From NCBI GenBank assembly GCA_025963715.1, contig JAOQAG010000039.1, positions 41,800-105,799 on the forward strand: a DNA stretch of 64,000 nucleotides, given 5' to 3'. A program made the position numbers and the translations under genes. This DNA is from Bacteroidota bacterium (GTDB lineage Bacteria > Bacteroidota > Bacteroidia > 2-12-FULL-35-15). Position 1 is the stretch's first letter. Every line of letters starts with the position of its first letter. Below, piece by piece: positions 45,186-53,899 of the stretch. The notes below the pieces were generated by a model. It was not told the origin of the DNA. It did not search any database and saw only the letters and a list, made by a program, of their open reading frames with translations.

Positions 45186-45827
45186 ATGGAATTCATAGAT
45201 GAGCGGATCGAAGACTATTCACTGGCACATTCGCAACCCGAAACGGAAATTTTAAAAAAGATCAATCGTGAAACACATGCAAAAGTGTTACAGCCACGCA
45301 TGTTATCCGGGCACATGCAGGGGAATTTTTTAAGCATGCTCAGCCACATGATCCAACCGCAACAAATCCTTGAGATTGGAACATATACCGGTTATTCGGC
45401 TGTTTGCCTGGCGCAGGGATTAAAAACCGGTGGCAAATTACACACCATCGATGTAAATGAAGAGCTGGAGAAAATGGTGCGCGCTCATTTTGAAGAAGCA
45501 AATTTATCAGGCAGCATTCAGTATTACATTGGGGATGCCATGAAAATTATTCCCGGCATCAACGAACAGTTTGACCTGGTATTTATTGATGCTGATAAAA
45601 AAAATTATTCAAATTATTACGATCTTGTTTTCGACAAAGTAAAAAGCGGTGGTTACATTATTGCCGATAATGTATTGTGGAGCGGCAAGGTCCTGGATCT
45701 CGAAAAAAACAAAGACCAGGAAACAGTACTCATCGATGCATTTAATAAAAAAACTCACAACGATGATCGCGTGGAGCACATGTTATTGCCTTTGCGGGAT
45801 GGGTTGATGATAGTGAGGAAGAAGTAG
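45186..45827 (+). CDS. Class I SAM-dependent O-methyltransferase
   Basis: 213 residues, methyltransferase family 3 (catechol/caffeoyl-CoA type). LEIGTYTGYSAVCLAQGLKT is SAM-binding motif I, KLHTIDVNEELEKM gives the acidic ribose ligand, and FDLVFIDADKKNYSNYYDLV contributes the Asp of the divalent-metal site; IIADNVLWSGKVLD supplies the second metal ligand pair (DN). It would methylate a catechol-like hydroxyl in the cytoplasm; the substrate is unknown. Single gene followed by 340 bp of repeats. Confidence 0.93.
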   Translation: MEFIDERIEDYSLAHSQPETEILKKINRETHAKVLQPRMLSGHMQGNFLSMLSHMIQPQQILEIGTYTGYSAVCLAQGLKTGGKLHTIDVNEELEKMVRAHFEEANLSGSIQYYIGDAMKIIPGINEQFDLVFIDADKKNYSNYYDLVFDKVKSGGYIIADNVLWSGKVLDLEKNKDQETVLIDAFNKKTHNDDRVEHMLLPLRDGLMIVRKK

Positions 45828-46164
45828 TTCAAAGTTTAAAGTTCAAAAGTTCAAAGTTGCTGTGTGGCTCCTGCGGAGCGGTTTTACCACTAAGGCACTG
45901 AGAAAAAAAGGAGGAAAAGAGAGGATCGCTTACGCGATTATTTTTTAACCGCAAAGACGCAGAGGCGCGAAGAAAAAAATTTTAATTTAAAGATATTAAT
46001 AATGTTGGGTCACAAGTTGATACACACAGTTCACACAAAGCACACCAATGAACCATTGAACAAATGAACCAATGAACCTATTCCAAACACAGATTAGTAT
46101 ATTAGTACATATTGATATTTAGTAGATACCACAAATTAGTATTCATTAGTATTTAGTATAAATT
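45828..46164. repeat. Intergenic repeats, no gene
   Basis: Holds CAAAGTTTAAAGTTCAAAAG (45834-45853), TACCACTAAGGCACTGAGAA (45889-45910), ACCGCAAAGACGCAGAGGCG (45948-45970), ACACACAGTTCACACAAAGC and several ATTAGTATTTAGTA words near 46090-46160. All are members of dispersed word families. No coding signal. Confidence 0.65.
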
Positions 46165-47178
46165 ATGATCGATCTTAGAAGCGACACCGTTACCAAGCCA
46201 ACCAAAGGAATGTTGGAAGCCATGTTTAATGCCGAAGTGGGCGATGATGTATTTGGTGAAGAACCCACCGTGAATGCACTGGAAGAAAAAGTCGCGAAGC
46301 TTTTTGGAAAAGAAGCTGCCGTATTTTGTCCCTCCGGCACCATGACCAACCAGATTGCCATTAAAGTGCACACACAACCCGGCGATGAAGTATTGTGCGA
46401 TACCACGGCACACATTTATAATTTCGAAGGCGGCGGCATTTCCTTTAATTCCGGCGTACAAGCCAGGTTATTACCGGGCGAGCACGGACGAATTTCGGCG
46501 CAGCAGGTAAAGGAAAATATCAATCCGCGTTACGACTGGATGACCAACACCAGCCTTGTGTGCATTGAAAATACAGCAAACCGCGCAGGTGGCAGTTTTT
46601 ACTCGCTGCAGCAAATGAAAGAAATTTCTGATGTATGCAAACAACAAAAATTAAATTATCACCTCGATGGTGCACGGATTTTTAATGCCATTGTAGAAAA
46701 CGATTATACGCCTGCCGGGATCGGAAATTTATTTGATTCCGTTTCTGTGTGTTTATCAAAAGGGCTGGGCGCTCCGGTGGGATCGCTTTTGCTGGGCGAT
46801 AAAGAATTTATCCGCAAAGCACGCCGTGTGCGCAAAGTATTTGGCGGCGGCATGCGCCAGGCCGGTTACCTTGCAGCAGCAGGGATCTATGCGTTGGACC
46901 ATCATGTGAACCGTTTAAAAGAAGATCACGCCCGCGCAAAAAAACTGGCGGAAACCATGAGTAAATTATCCTACATCGATAGCATTTTGCCGGTGGACAC
47001 CAACATTGTGATCTTTAATTTAAATGATAAATTAAAACCGGAAGATTTTGTAAAAAAATTAGCAGAAAAAAATATCAAAGCTACCGCATTCGGCAAACAA
47101 GCCATTCGTTTTGTAACGCATCTGGATTTTACAGACGATATGCTTGCACAAACAGAAGCGGCATTAAAAGCGATCTGA
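46165..47178 (+). CDS. Low-specificity L-threonine aldolase
   Basis: 337 residues, fold-type I PLP enzyme cleaving threonine or allo-threonine to glycine and acetaldehyde. [20 protein letters not shown] at the start and [20 protein letters not shown] are typical of the GntG-type aldolases, as is [20 protein letters not shown]. The Schiff-base lysine is in [18 protein letters not shown], and the DGARIFNA motif gives the Asp that holds the PLP nitrogen. Single gene. Confidence 0.95.
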   Translation: MIDLRSDTVTKPTKGMLEAMFNAEVGDDVFGEEPTVNALEEKVAKLFGKEAAVFCPSGTMTNQIAIKVHTQPGDEVLCDTTAHIYNFEGGGISFNSGVQARLLPGEHGRISAQQVKENINPRYDWMTNTSLVCIENTANRAGGSFYSLQQMKEISDVCKQQKLNYHLDGARIFNAIVENDYTPAGIGNLFDSVSVCLSKGLGAPVGSLLLGDKEFIRKARRVRKVFGGGMRQAGYLAAAGIYALDHHVNRLKEDHARAKKLAETMSKLSYIDSILPVDTNIVIFNLNDKLKPEDFVKKLAEKNIKATAFGKQAIRFVTHLDFTDDMLAQTEAALKAI

Positions 47179-47246
47179 TCATGAAATTTTTTTGAGATCT
47201 TCATTCTATGTATTTCATTACATTCATTTAAATTAACGGCTTATTA

Positions 47247-47254
47247 TACATTTG
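47247..47254 (+). promoter_or_regulatory. Candidate -7 box for the FMN reductase gene
   Basis: TACATTTG fits TAnnTTTG, 20 bp before the ATG at 47274. No -33 TTTG at the standard position. Confidence 0.45.
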
Positions 47255-47273
47255 AGTTTATAAACTGATAATC

Positions 47274-47831
47274 ATGTTCCACATCGTCATCATCTCAGGA
47301 AGCGTTCGCATCGGCCGTAAGAGCCACGGCGTTGCATTATATTTTGAAAAATACATTACTGAAAACAAACTGGCAAGCACGGAAATTTTAGATCTGAAAG
47401 AATTTAATTTCCCGGTACTGGAAGAGCGCTTGTCTCACATACCGGAACCAAACGCGCAAATAAAATTGTTTGCAGAAAAGATCACAAAAGCGGATGCAGT
47501 GATCGTTGTATTTCCCGAATACAACGGCGGTTATTCTGCCAGCTTAAAAAATGCAATTGATGTATTGTACAACGAATGGTATCACAAACCAATTGGTTTG
47601 GTAAGTGTTTCTAACGGAAATTTTGGTGGAATGAATGCGATGTCGCTGATCCAAACTGTTTTCCTGAAAGTAAAAGCAACGCCTGTTGCCGCTACATTTC
47701 CGGTGCCGCTGGTGCAGGATAATTTTGATGAACACGGAAATGCCATTCATAAAGAAGCAACCGACAAACGCACTGCTGCATTTATGAAAGAAATACTTTG
47801 GTTTACGGAAGCATTTAATAAAATGAAATAA
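47274..47831 (+). CDS. NADPH-dependent FMN reductase
   Basis: 185 residues, flavodoxin-like fold: HIVIISGSVRIGRKSHGVAL (FMN phosphate loop), DAVIVVFPEYNGGYSASLK then NAIDVLYNEW, and KPIGLVSVSNGNFGGMNAM. Same family as the protein at 16894-17424 but clearly divergent. It is followed after 1 bp by a small GNAT gene, so the two are probably co-transcribed. Confidence 0.93.
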   Translation: MFHIVIISGSVRIGRKSHGVALYFEKYITENKLASTEILDLKEFNFPVLEERLSHIPEPNAQIKLFAEKITKADAVIVVFPEYNGGYSASLKNAIDVLYNEWYHKPIGLVSVSNGNFGGMNAMSLIQTVFLKVKATPVAATFPVPLVQDNFDEHGNAIHKEATDKRTAAFMKEILWFTEAFNKMK

Positions 47832-47832
47832 C

Positions 47833-48114
47833 ATGGAAATACAACACGTACACGACGACAGCAAAGGATTATTTTTTGTGGAAGTAAACGGCGAACGGCT
47901 GGCTGCAATGGCCTACCGGATGTCGGGTCCAACAAAATTAATTATTGATCACACCGAAGTCAGCGACAAGCTGGCCGGAAAAGGGATCGGGAAACAACTG
48001 GTTGCAAAAGCAGTAGAATATGCGCACGAACATAAAATAAAAATCCTGCCGCTCTGTCCGTTTGCTGCTGCGATCTTCGAAAAAGTAAAAGAATACGAGG
48101 ATGTTTTATTTTAG
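47833..48114 (+). CDS. Small GNAT acetyltransferase (YjdJ/Gtt-like, ~90 residues)
   Basis: 93 residues: FFVEVNGERLAAMAYRMSGP, IIDHTEVSDKLAGKGIGKQL (acetyl-CoA loop G.G.G) and KILPLCPFAAAIFEKVKEYE. This is the minimal GNAT domain of YidJ/YjdJ-type proteins, with the conserved CPF segment. Substrate unknown. It lies 1 bp after the FMN reductase. Confidence 0.92.
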   Translation: MEIQHVHDDSKGLFFVEVNGERLAAMAYRMSGPTKLIIDHTEVSDKLAGKGIGKQLVAKAVEYAHEHKIKILPLCPFAAAIFEKVKEYEDVLF

Positions 48115-48115
48115 C

Positions 48116-48150
48116 CGGATGTTAGATATTCGATATTAGATATTAGACCG
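48116..48150. repeat. AT-rich word repeat
   Basis: GATGTTAGATATTCGATATT then AGATATTAGACCG, the same family as 6663-6740 and 18719-18866. Confidence 0.55.
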
Positions 48151-48218
48151 AAACACAAAAACCATGTGTCCTTTTGTAGGTAAAAAAATTGTAATTGAAA
48201 TCACTCCCGTAAATTAAC

Positions 48219-48647
48219 ATGGAAAAAGATCTCACAATGAAATACAGTAACGATGACATTACTGTGATCTGGAAACCTGCCGCCTGCATCCATTCCAAAA
48301 AATGCTGGACGGAATTAAAAGAGGTTTTCAACCCGGCGATCCGTCCCTGGATCAAAATGCAGAACGGAACAACGGAGCGCATCATGGCGCAGGTAGACCG
48401 CTGCCCGTCGGGCGCATTGAGCTACATTAAGAACACAGAATTAAAAAATGCGGAAAATGTGAGTGCCGAAAGTATTGTGGAAGTCACGCCAAACGGGCCA
48501 CTGCTGGTATATGGAAACATTACGGTAAAACATTCCAACGGTGAAGAACTGAAAAAAAATAAAGTCACTGCTTTTTGCCGCTGCGGCCAATCCGCCAACA
48601 AACCGTATTGCGATGGCACGCACACGAAGGTTGGGTTCAAGGAGTAA
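48219..48647 (+). CDS. Iron-sulfur protein: divergent 4Fe-4S domain fused to CDGSH domain
   Basis: 142 residues. Residues ~1-70 are a divergent mono-cluster ferredoxin-like domain (Fer4_19: YSNDDITVIWKPAACIHSKK, then CWTELKEVFNP, RPWI and RCPSGAL). Residues ~85-142 are a CDGSH-type zinc-finger-like domain binding a 2Fe-2S cluster with three Cys and one His: FCRCGQSANKPYCDGTHTKV. This pairing is known in bacteria. It probably transfers electrons or clusters; partner unknown. A second ATG at 48238 would drop six residues. Confidence 0.93.
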   Translation: MEKDLTMKYSNDDITVIWKPAACIHSKKCWTELKEVFNPAIRPWIKMQNGTTERIMAQVDRCPSGALSYIKNTELKNAENVSAESIVEVTPNGPLLVYGNITVKHSNGEELKKNKVTAFCRCGQSANKPYCDGTHTKVGFKE

Positions 48648-48681
48648 TTTTTGCAGGAATGTTTTCGGTTTCTAGTTGGGC

Positions 48682-48744
48682 GTAGGCGCTAGGCTCTGCC
48701 TAGTGACAGATTGAGAATGTCACCAGGCAGAGCCTAGCGCCTAC
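48682..48744. repeat. 27-bp inverted repeat with 9-10-bp loop
   Basis: Left arm GTAGGCGCTAGGCTCTGCCT then AGTGACA; right arm TGTCACCAGGCAGAGCCTAG then CGCCTAC; 26 of 27 positions pair. It lies between two convergent genes and may serve as terminator or as a REP-like element. Confidence 0.88.
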
Positions 48745-48755
48745 TTGTGCATAGC

Positions 48756-48777
48756 AATCCCGATAGCTATCGGGATT
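48756..48777. repeat. 22-bp perfect palindrome
   Basis: Arm AATCCCGATAG repeated inverted with no spacer, 12 bp after the preceding inverted repeat. Confidence 0.9.
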
Positions 48778-48855
48778 AAACTTTTGAACTTCTTTAGCAT
48801 CTGCGCACAGCAAAACTTCCGAGCCCGAACTTCCGAATTCCGCCTTTTTTTAAAT

Positions 48856-50496
48856 TTATTTCACCAAAACAGAGATCGGTTTTCCCGTACATCCATTTGG
48901 GAATTGGATATTCAGCATCATTGCCAGCGTTGCCGCGATATCGGGAACCACCACCTGCTCGGATGAGCTGCCATGAGGAATGTTCCATCCGTAAAATAAC
49001 AAAGGCACATGCGTATCATAACTGTACGGCGATCCGTGCGTGGTTCCTGTTTTTTGATAATCCACCCAGGCCGGTAAATAATTTACCAATACATCGCCGG
49101 AGCGTTTTGCATTGTATCCTTTTTGCATCAGGTACCGCGCCCCTTCTATAAATGCAGTGTTATTCATTGTTGTAGCGGTTAATACTTCCGCCACGCCTTC
49201 CATGTTTTGTAAAAATGCAGCTACATCTTCCTGGATCTGCTGCAGCACAATTTTTTTATCGTCGATCGCTTTGTGATTTAAAAAAACCTGCTGGTTTGAA
49301 TATGAAGACAACAAAGTAGTATCACCATAGGTTTTGCTTAAATAAGTTTTCAGGTCTTTCGTAATTTTTGCTTCGTCCACGTAACCACCCGGAATTTTCA
49401 GATCCATCAGGTACTGCGGCACTTCCGGCGCTGCGTGATCGGCCGTTAAAAACAACAGCACATTGTCTTTCCCGATCTGCTGATCCAAAAACGTTAATAA
49501 TTCCGCAAGGTCTTTGTCCAAACGAATGTAATCATCCTCCTGCTCTACCGAATTTGGCCCCCATGTATGCCCTATGTAATCAGGCGAAGAAAAAGAAATG
49601 GCTAAAAAATCAGTAGTACCGGAAGTTCCCATTTTTTCATTTTTGATCACCTCCATCGCAAAATCTTTTGTAAGCGAATTCCCGAAAGGCGTGCTCCGGA
49701 TCAAATTCAGCCCGCCGTTCGCGGCCATCAATGCAGGCAGGTTATGCGGAAAAACAGATTTGGTTTCGCCTTTTGCAAGCGTTTCATATTTATTATCATC
49801 GGCAATACTTTCGGTGTATTGCTCGATCGGCAATAATGTATTCCAGGGTTGCGATAAATATTTTTTCGGCAATTCTTTTTTATTAAAATCCTGTACCCAT
49901 TGCGGCAATTGCGTCATATAATACGTGCTGGAAATAAAGCTTCCCACTCCACCATCATACCAATACGCAGCATTGGCGGTATGTCCAGCTGGCATGATCG
50001 CGCTGCGGTCTTTTAATGCAATCCCTATCACTTTGGATTTCATATTGGAAGAGACCCGCAATTCGTCCGTGATGGTGGTTGTTAAATTATTTGCAGGCGA
50101 GCGTTTTCCCTCTGCTGCTGTGGTTCCTACACCCACCACCGAATTATCTTCGGCACAATACATATATTTTCCGGTCTTGCGGTCAAACCAATCATTGGCA
50201 ATAATGCCATGAACAGCCGGTGTACTGCCTGTATAAATAGAAGTATGCCCCGGCCCTGTGTAAGTTGGAACATAATTATAATTGGTATTCCGGCAAAAAA
50301 ATCCTTCGTTTACCAACCGTTTAAAACCACCGTCGCCAAATTTATTCCAGTAACGGTAAATGTAATCGTAACGCATCTGGTCCACCACAATTCCTACCAC
50401 CAGTTTTGGTTTTGCATTAACTGTTGCAGGCGTTTGCGCAAACGTTGCCAATGAATACAAGCAACAAAAGATACTTACAGGGTATTTTAGTTTCAT
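48856..50496 (-). CDS. pafA: PafA-type alkaline phosphatase
   Basis: 546 residues from the ATG at 50496 that begins the signal peptide (MKLKYPVSIFCCLYSLATFA); an upstream ATG at 50529 would put eleven polar residues before it. This is the nucleotide pyrophosphatase/phosphodiesterase-like branch of the alkaline phosphatase superfamily: metal-binding Asp in GIVVDQMRYDYIYRY, nucleophile Thr in NYVPTYTGPGHTSIYTG, SSPDYIGHTWGPNS (Asp, His) and TADHAA (Asp-His), with a late His in TGTTHGSPYSYD. PafA of Elizabethkingia is a phosphate-irrepressible phosphomonoesterase in the periplasm, so the same is expected. No Pho box was recognised. Confidence 0.93.
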   Translation of the reverse strand: MKLKYPVSIFCCLYSLATFAQTPATVNAKPKLVVGIVVDQMRYDYIYRYWNKFGDGGFKRLVNEGFFCRNTNYNYVPTYTGPGHTSIYTGSTPAVHGIIANDWFDRKTGKYMYCAEDNSVVGVGTTAAEGKRSPANNLTTTITDELRVSSNMKSKVIGIALKDRSAIMPAGHTANAAYWYDGGVGSFISSTYYMTQLPQWVQDFNKKELPKKYLSQPWNTLLPIEQYTESIADDNKYETLAKGETKSVFPHNLPALMAANGGLNLIRSTPFGNSLTKDFAMEVIKNEKMGTSGTTDFLAISFSSPDYIGHTWGPNSVEQEDDYIRLDKDLAELLTFLDQQIGKDNVLLFLTADHAAPEVPQYLMDLKIPGGYVDEAKITKDLKTYLSKTYGDTTLLSSYSNQQVFLNHKAIDDKKIVLQQIQEDVAAFLQNMEGVAEVLTATTMNNTAFIEGARYLMQKGYNAKRSGDVLVNYLPAWVDYQKTGTTHGSPYSYDTHVPLLFYGWNIPHGSSSEQVVVPDIAATLAMMLNIQFPNGCTGKPISVLVK

Positions 50497-50815
50497 AGGT
50501 TTATTTTTTTGTGATGCGGTTTTTGCCACAGATTCACAGATTTTTATTGGATGTTTATTTTCACTGATTAGCCAAGCTTAGGCTAAGAGTTGCAGCCACA
50601 GATTCACAGATTGCTGTGTTGTAAATGTTACTATAATACTTATTTTTTGCTGTCATCCCGGGCTTGACCCGGGATCTCATAAATGTTTGCAGGATCATGT
50701 TTTTCGTTTTTAATTAACAGATCCCGGGTCAGGCCCGGGATGACATTTCTTAAGAAGAGCTAATCCTTTTTTAATTTCTTTTTCTTTTTTTAATCTGTGA
50801 ATCTGTGGTTCTTCT
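50497..50815. repeat. Intergenic repeats between pafA and the nuclease-like gene
   Basis: Two copies of GCCACAGATTCACAGATT (50524-50541 and 50593-50610), the opposed pair GTCATCCCGGGCTTGACCCG (50652-50677) and GATCCCGGGTCAGGCCCGG (50719-50744), and AATCTGTGAATCTGTGGTT near 50795. The last is the reverse complement of the first, so the gap is flanked by inverted ends. No gene. Confidence 0.7.
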
Positions 50816-51820
50816 TTAAAACTCCTTCTCACTTTCAATTCCAAACAGCTTGCCCGATTTCCACAGTTTCAATTCATTTTTCAATAAAGGAGCATTTTGT
50901 TTTGTCAGATCAGAAGGATCGAGGTCGCTCAGATCAGGCTTGCCTGCATTTACCCAGGCAGTGTACCAAAAGTTTGCTGCGTTGATCGCTCCTTCGCGGA
51001 TCTGCCGTTCCACCATTCCTTTTAATGCCGTATGCAATTGTGTCGCATATTCATCCGAATAAATTAGTGCACCGTATTTATTTTTCATCGGTTTTCCGGA
51101 AGCATCCATTTTGAAAATTTTATCTTCTCCGAATTTTTTACGCAAGTCGCGATCCGTTGTCAATAACGTATCAATCAAACTATGCGAGTGCGTGATGATC
51201 GTCATGATCTCTTTCGGTACGTTATCAATAAACTTGGCATCACCGGTATAAAAATTATAATCTTTCCCGAACATTTCCGGAAGGCGCGATTCAAACAAAG
51301 AGTGAATTCCTTTTTGGTTGGTTTGCTGTCCGTCGTAATTAGCCGACGTATGCAGCGGCATGGTTGCATCACCCAAATAATGTCCCATATCGGCAGCAAT
51401 AAATAAAATTTCTGTTTTCTTTTTTTCCTTGAATGCTTTTGTCAGCTTATCCATCAGATCCGCCACATACCATGGCAAAATCCCGTTCTGATTCAAAAAT
51501 TTATCATCGTATTTTTTCTTTGCCTCTTCCATTGTTTTCGGCAATGTATCTATGGCTCCGTAATTTTCCAGATCAATGAAATGGCGCGGCCCTTCTGCTT
51601 TATCGTTGATGGTGTATTTGCGCAGGTCGGGTACGGTAGATTCCTGCGTGATGTAATCGATGTGGTTGTAGAAAAAATTCTGAAGCGGTTGTGGCAATGC
51701 AAATACTGCAGCCCTGTCAATGTGTTCGTGTCCGAAGGTTCCCCAGGAAATAAGTACCGTGCAAATTCCCATAATACCGGTGATCGCGATCACGGCATTC
51801 ATTTTTAATTTCTTTTTCAT
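50816..51820 (-). CDS. S1/P1 nuclease or zinc-dependent phospholipase C-like protein
   Basis: 334 residues. After the signal peptide the mature end probably starts WGTFGHEHIDRAAVFALP, matching the N-terminal Trp-containing zinc site of P1/S1 nucleases (WGxxGH). Further ligands are seen in GPRHFIDLENY and AADMGHYLGDATMPLHTSAN (His, Asp, His); SHSLIDTLL is a possible later one. These form a trinuclear zinc centre in the family. The enzyme would act on nucleic acids or phospholipids in the periplasm or outside; the substrate cannot be separated from sequence alone. It may follow pafA's neighbour as part of phosphate scavenging, which is inference. Confidence 0.88.
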   Translation of the reverse strand: MKKKLKMNAVIAITGIMGICTVLISWGTFGHEHIDRAAVFALPQPLQNFFYNHIDYITQESTVPDLRKYTINDKAEGPRHFIDLENYGAIDTLPKTMEEAKKKYDDKFLNQNGILPWYVADLMDKLTKAFKEKKKTEILFIAADMGHYLGDATMPLHTSANYDGQQTNQKGIHSLFESRLPEMFGKDYNFYTGDAKFIDNVPKEIMTIITHSHSLIDTLLTTDRDLRKKFGEDKIFKMDASGKPMKNKYGALIYSDEYATQLHTALKGMVERQIREGAINAANFWYTAWVNAGKPDLSDLDPSDLTKQNAPLLKNELKLWKSGKLFGIESEKEF

Positions 51821-51900
51821 TTCGTATAATTTTTTAGCGTTACAAAAATAGAGATTTAATGTTTTTAGAATGTTAAATAACCTTAATTATTCTCGCATTT

Positions 51901-52314
51901 TCAGAATATCAGCACAAATGTCCCCGCAATGATTAAAACCGCTCCCACAGCCATTTTTAGCGTAATTATCTCTTTGAGGAAAACCGCAGAAAGAATGATT
52001 GCCAGCGCCACACTCAATTTATCGACCGGTGCTACCTGCGCCACTTTCCCGAGCTGCAGCGCTTTAAAATAAAAGATCCAGGATAAACCTGTTGCTAATC
52101 CCGATAAACCAAGAAAGATCCAGTTATTTTTCGTCAATGTACCAACCTGTTCCACTCCGCCGCGCCAGAAAACAATTCCCCAGGCAATGATCAGGATCAC
52201 TACCGTTCGGATCGCTGTCGCGAGATCGGTATTTACATCCTTAATGCCGATCTTCGCAAAGATGGCTGTTAACGCTGCAAATACAGCAGATAATAAAGCA
52301 TAGGTCCACCACAT
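51901..52314 (-). CDS. EamA-family small membrane transporter
   Basis: 137 residues with five hydrophobic segments (WWTYALLSAVFAALTAIFAK, TAIRTVVILIIAWGIVFW, WIFLGLSGLATGLSWIFYF, LSVALAIILSAVFLKEI, MAVGAVLIIAGTFVLIF). This is one EamA/EmrE-like repeat (PF00892) with the typical GLATGLSWIFYFKALQ and PVDKLSVALAIILSAVFLKE. Single-repeat members work as dimers and export small molecules; substrate unknown. Well separated from the CLC gene upstream. Confidence 0.9.
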   Translation of the reverse strand: MWWTYALLSAVFAALTAIFAKIGIKDVNTDLATAIRTVVILIIAWGIVFWRGGVEQVGTLTKNNWIFLGLSGLATGLSWIFYFKALQLGKVAQVAPVDKLSVALAIILSAVFLKEIITLKMAVGAVLIIAGTFVLIF

Positions 52315-52366
52315 AACGTAATTTTTAGAGTTTTGAATTATTTAAAAAAATGAATTACTTTAAGAA

Positions 52367-52402
52367 CGTCATTGCGATCCGCCGCGGCGGATCGCAATGA
52401 CG
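52367..52402. repeat. 36-bp perfect palindrome (CGTCATTGCGATCCGCCG type)
   Basis: Arm CGTCATTGCGATCCGCCG repeated inverted with no spacer. It sits in the 145-bp gap between two same-strand genes. Related shorter forms at 22471-22508 and 19553-19570. Confidence 0.9.
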
Positions 52403-52459
52403 CGCTAATAAATTTTTTTCAATAAAAACAAGATAAGTTTGGTATAAACTTTCCTATAG

Positions 52460-53761
52460 TCAGTTTAAATCACTCAGTCGCTTTCCTTTGTGCTCCGCAA
52501 AATGCTGTCCTTTTGGGCTTCCGATCACCTGCGACTGGTAAATGCCCGAATGGCCAGAGAAAAGGTACGCAATTACACAGGCAATTGCAATGTATACCGC
52601 CGGACCAACGCCAAATAATTCGAGGCCCATCACGGCACAAGCCAGCGGTGTATTGGCAGCGCCTGCAAATACCGCGAGAAACCCCATACCGGCCAGTAAT
52701 GCCATTGGCAACGGAATAAAAAATGATAATGCATTTCCTAACGCTGCGCCGATGAAAAACAGTGGTGTAACTTCGCCGCCTTTAAATCCTACAGCCAGTG
52801 TAAACGCCGTGAATAAAAGCTTTACAGCAAAATCATACGCCGGTAAATGTTCATTGAATGAATCCACAATGGTGGGAATTCCCAAACCAATGTACCTGGT
52901 GGTACCCATAATAAATACCGCTGCCGCAATGAAGATACCGCCGATAAAAGGACGCAGCGGTGCGTATTTTATTCTGCGCTCAAAAAAATGGCTGATTGCA
53001 TGGGTAATTTTTGAAAATAATTGCGCTGCTGCACCAAAACAAATTCCGGCCGCGACCGATAGTAAAATGCCAATAATAGTGATGGAAGGCACCAACCCGA
53101 TCTCGTAATGCGTGTGCTGTACTCCCCAGCTTTTGCAAACCACATCGGCAATTACCGCAGCAAAAAATGCAGGCACAATGGCATCGTAGCGCATTCTCCC
53201 GATAATAAATACTTCGAGTCCGAATACAGCTCCTGCCAGTGGGGTGCCGAACACAGAACCAAAACCCGCACTGATCCCGGCAATTAAAATAATTTTACGC
53301 TCATCGGAATTTAATTTGAATACACGTGTAAACTGATCGGCAATGGCACCGCTCATCTGGATGGCAGTACCTTCCCTGCCAGCCGAACCGCCGAATAAAT
53401 GAGTGAGAATTGTTCCCAGGTACACCAATGGCGCCATTTTAAACGGAATTGTTTTTTGTGGATTGTGAATTTCTTCGAGCAATAAATTATTTCCTTTGAC
53501 GACACTTGTCCCCCAATAATAATAGGCCAAACCAATTGCCAAACCGCATACCGGCAGCAACGCAATGATCCATACATGGTTTTCGCGCCAGTTGGTAACC
53601 CAGTCCAGCGATACTAAAAAACCTGCGGATGCGCTGCCTGCAAAGCTGCCAACAATGGTACAGATCAAGAGCCATTTTAAAGTATACATAAAAACTGTGC
53701 GGATCTTTTGGAATGAAAAATCGAAAAAAGAAAAATTGAAATTGTGTTTTTTGTTTGCCAT
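52460..53761 (-). CDS. CLC-family F-/H+ antiporter (fluoride exporter, EriC-F type)
   Basis: 433 residues, about ten membrane helices, no CBS domains. GGSAGREGTAIQMSGAI has the gating glutamate at ~130 in a GREGT rather than GREGP context, and the usual GSGIP filter motif is replaced by VVKGNNLLLEEIHNP (~90). Both are features described for fluoride-specific CLC-F proteins. VGFKGGEVTPLFFIGAALGN and the C-terminal helices complete the pore. It should export fluoride in exchange for protons at the inner membrane. A fluoride riboswitch lies in the leader, so it is induced by fluoride. Substrate is inferred from family and riboswitch. Confidence 0.95.
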   Translation of the reverse strand: MANKKHNFNFSFFDFSFQKIRTVFMYTLKWLLICTIVGSFAGSASAGFLVSLDWVTNWRENHVWIIALLPVCGLAIGLAYYYWGTSVVKGNNLLLEEIHNPQKTIPFKMAPLVYLGTILTHLFGGSAGREGTAIQMSGAIADQFTRVFKLNSDERKIILIAGISAGFGSVFGTPLAGAVFGLEVFIIGRMRYDAIVPAFFAAVIADVVCKSWGVQHTHYEIGLVPSITIIGILLSVAAGICFGAAAQLFSKITHAISHFFERRIKYAPLRPFIGGIFIAAAVFIMGTTRYIGLGIPTIVDSFNEHLPAYDFAVKLLFTAFTLAVGFKGGEVTPLFFIGAALGNALSFFIPLPMALLAGMGFLAVFAGAANTPLACAVMGLELFGVGPAVYIAIACVIAYLFSGHSGIYQSQVIGSPKGQHFAEHKGKRLSDLN

Positions 53762-53786
53762 ACTGATGCCGTAGTATAAAAGATCC

Positions 53787-53805
53787 TAACTGCCGAAAGA
53801 ATTTT
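53787..53805 (-). promoter_or_regulatory. Hairpin between the riboswitch and the CLC start
   Basis: GAAAGAA-AAA-TTCTTTC lies just downstream of the aptamer on the minus strand and may act as the switching part. Not tested; no clear T tract, so translation control seems more likely than termination. Confidence 0.4.
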
Positions 53806-53820
53806 TCTTTCAGGTTTGCC

Positions 53821-53872
53821 AGGAGTCATCAGCTTTTTTTAGAAGCGGTTAAAGGCGGAACCCCATCACCAT
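53821..53872 (-). ncRNA. Fluoride riboswitch (crcB motif)
   Basis: On the minus strand, 60 bp before the CLC start. It reads GGTGATGGGGTTCCGCC, TTTAACCGC, TTCTAAAAAAA, GCTGATGACTCCT. This matches the crcB consensus: GGnGATGGnGTTC then CGCC, AACnGC and the highly conserved GCTGATGRCTCCT. Stems GGTG/CGCC, GCTT/AAGC and the GGGGTT/GACTCC pseudoknot can form. It should raise expression of the downstream CLC when fluoride is bound. Confidence 0.94.
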
Positions 53873-53899
53873 CGGGGCAAATTTAGTGAAATAAAAAAT

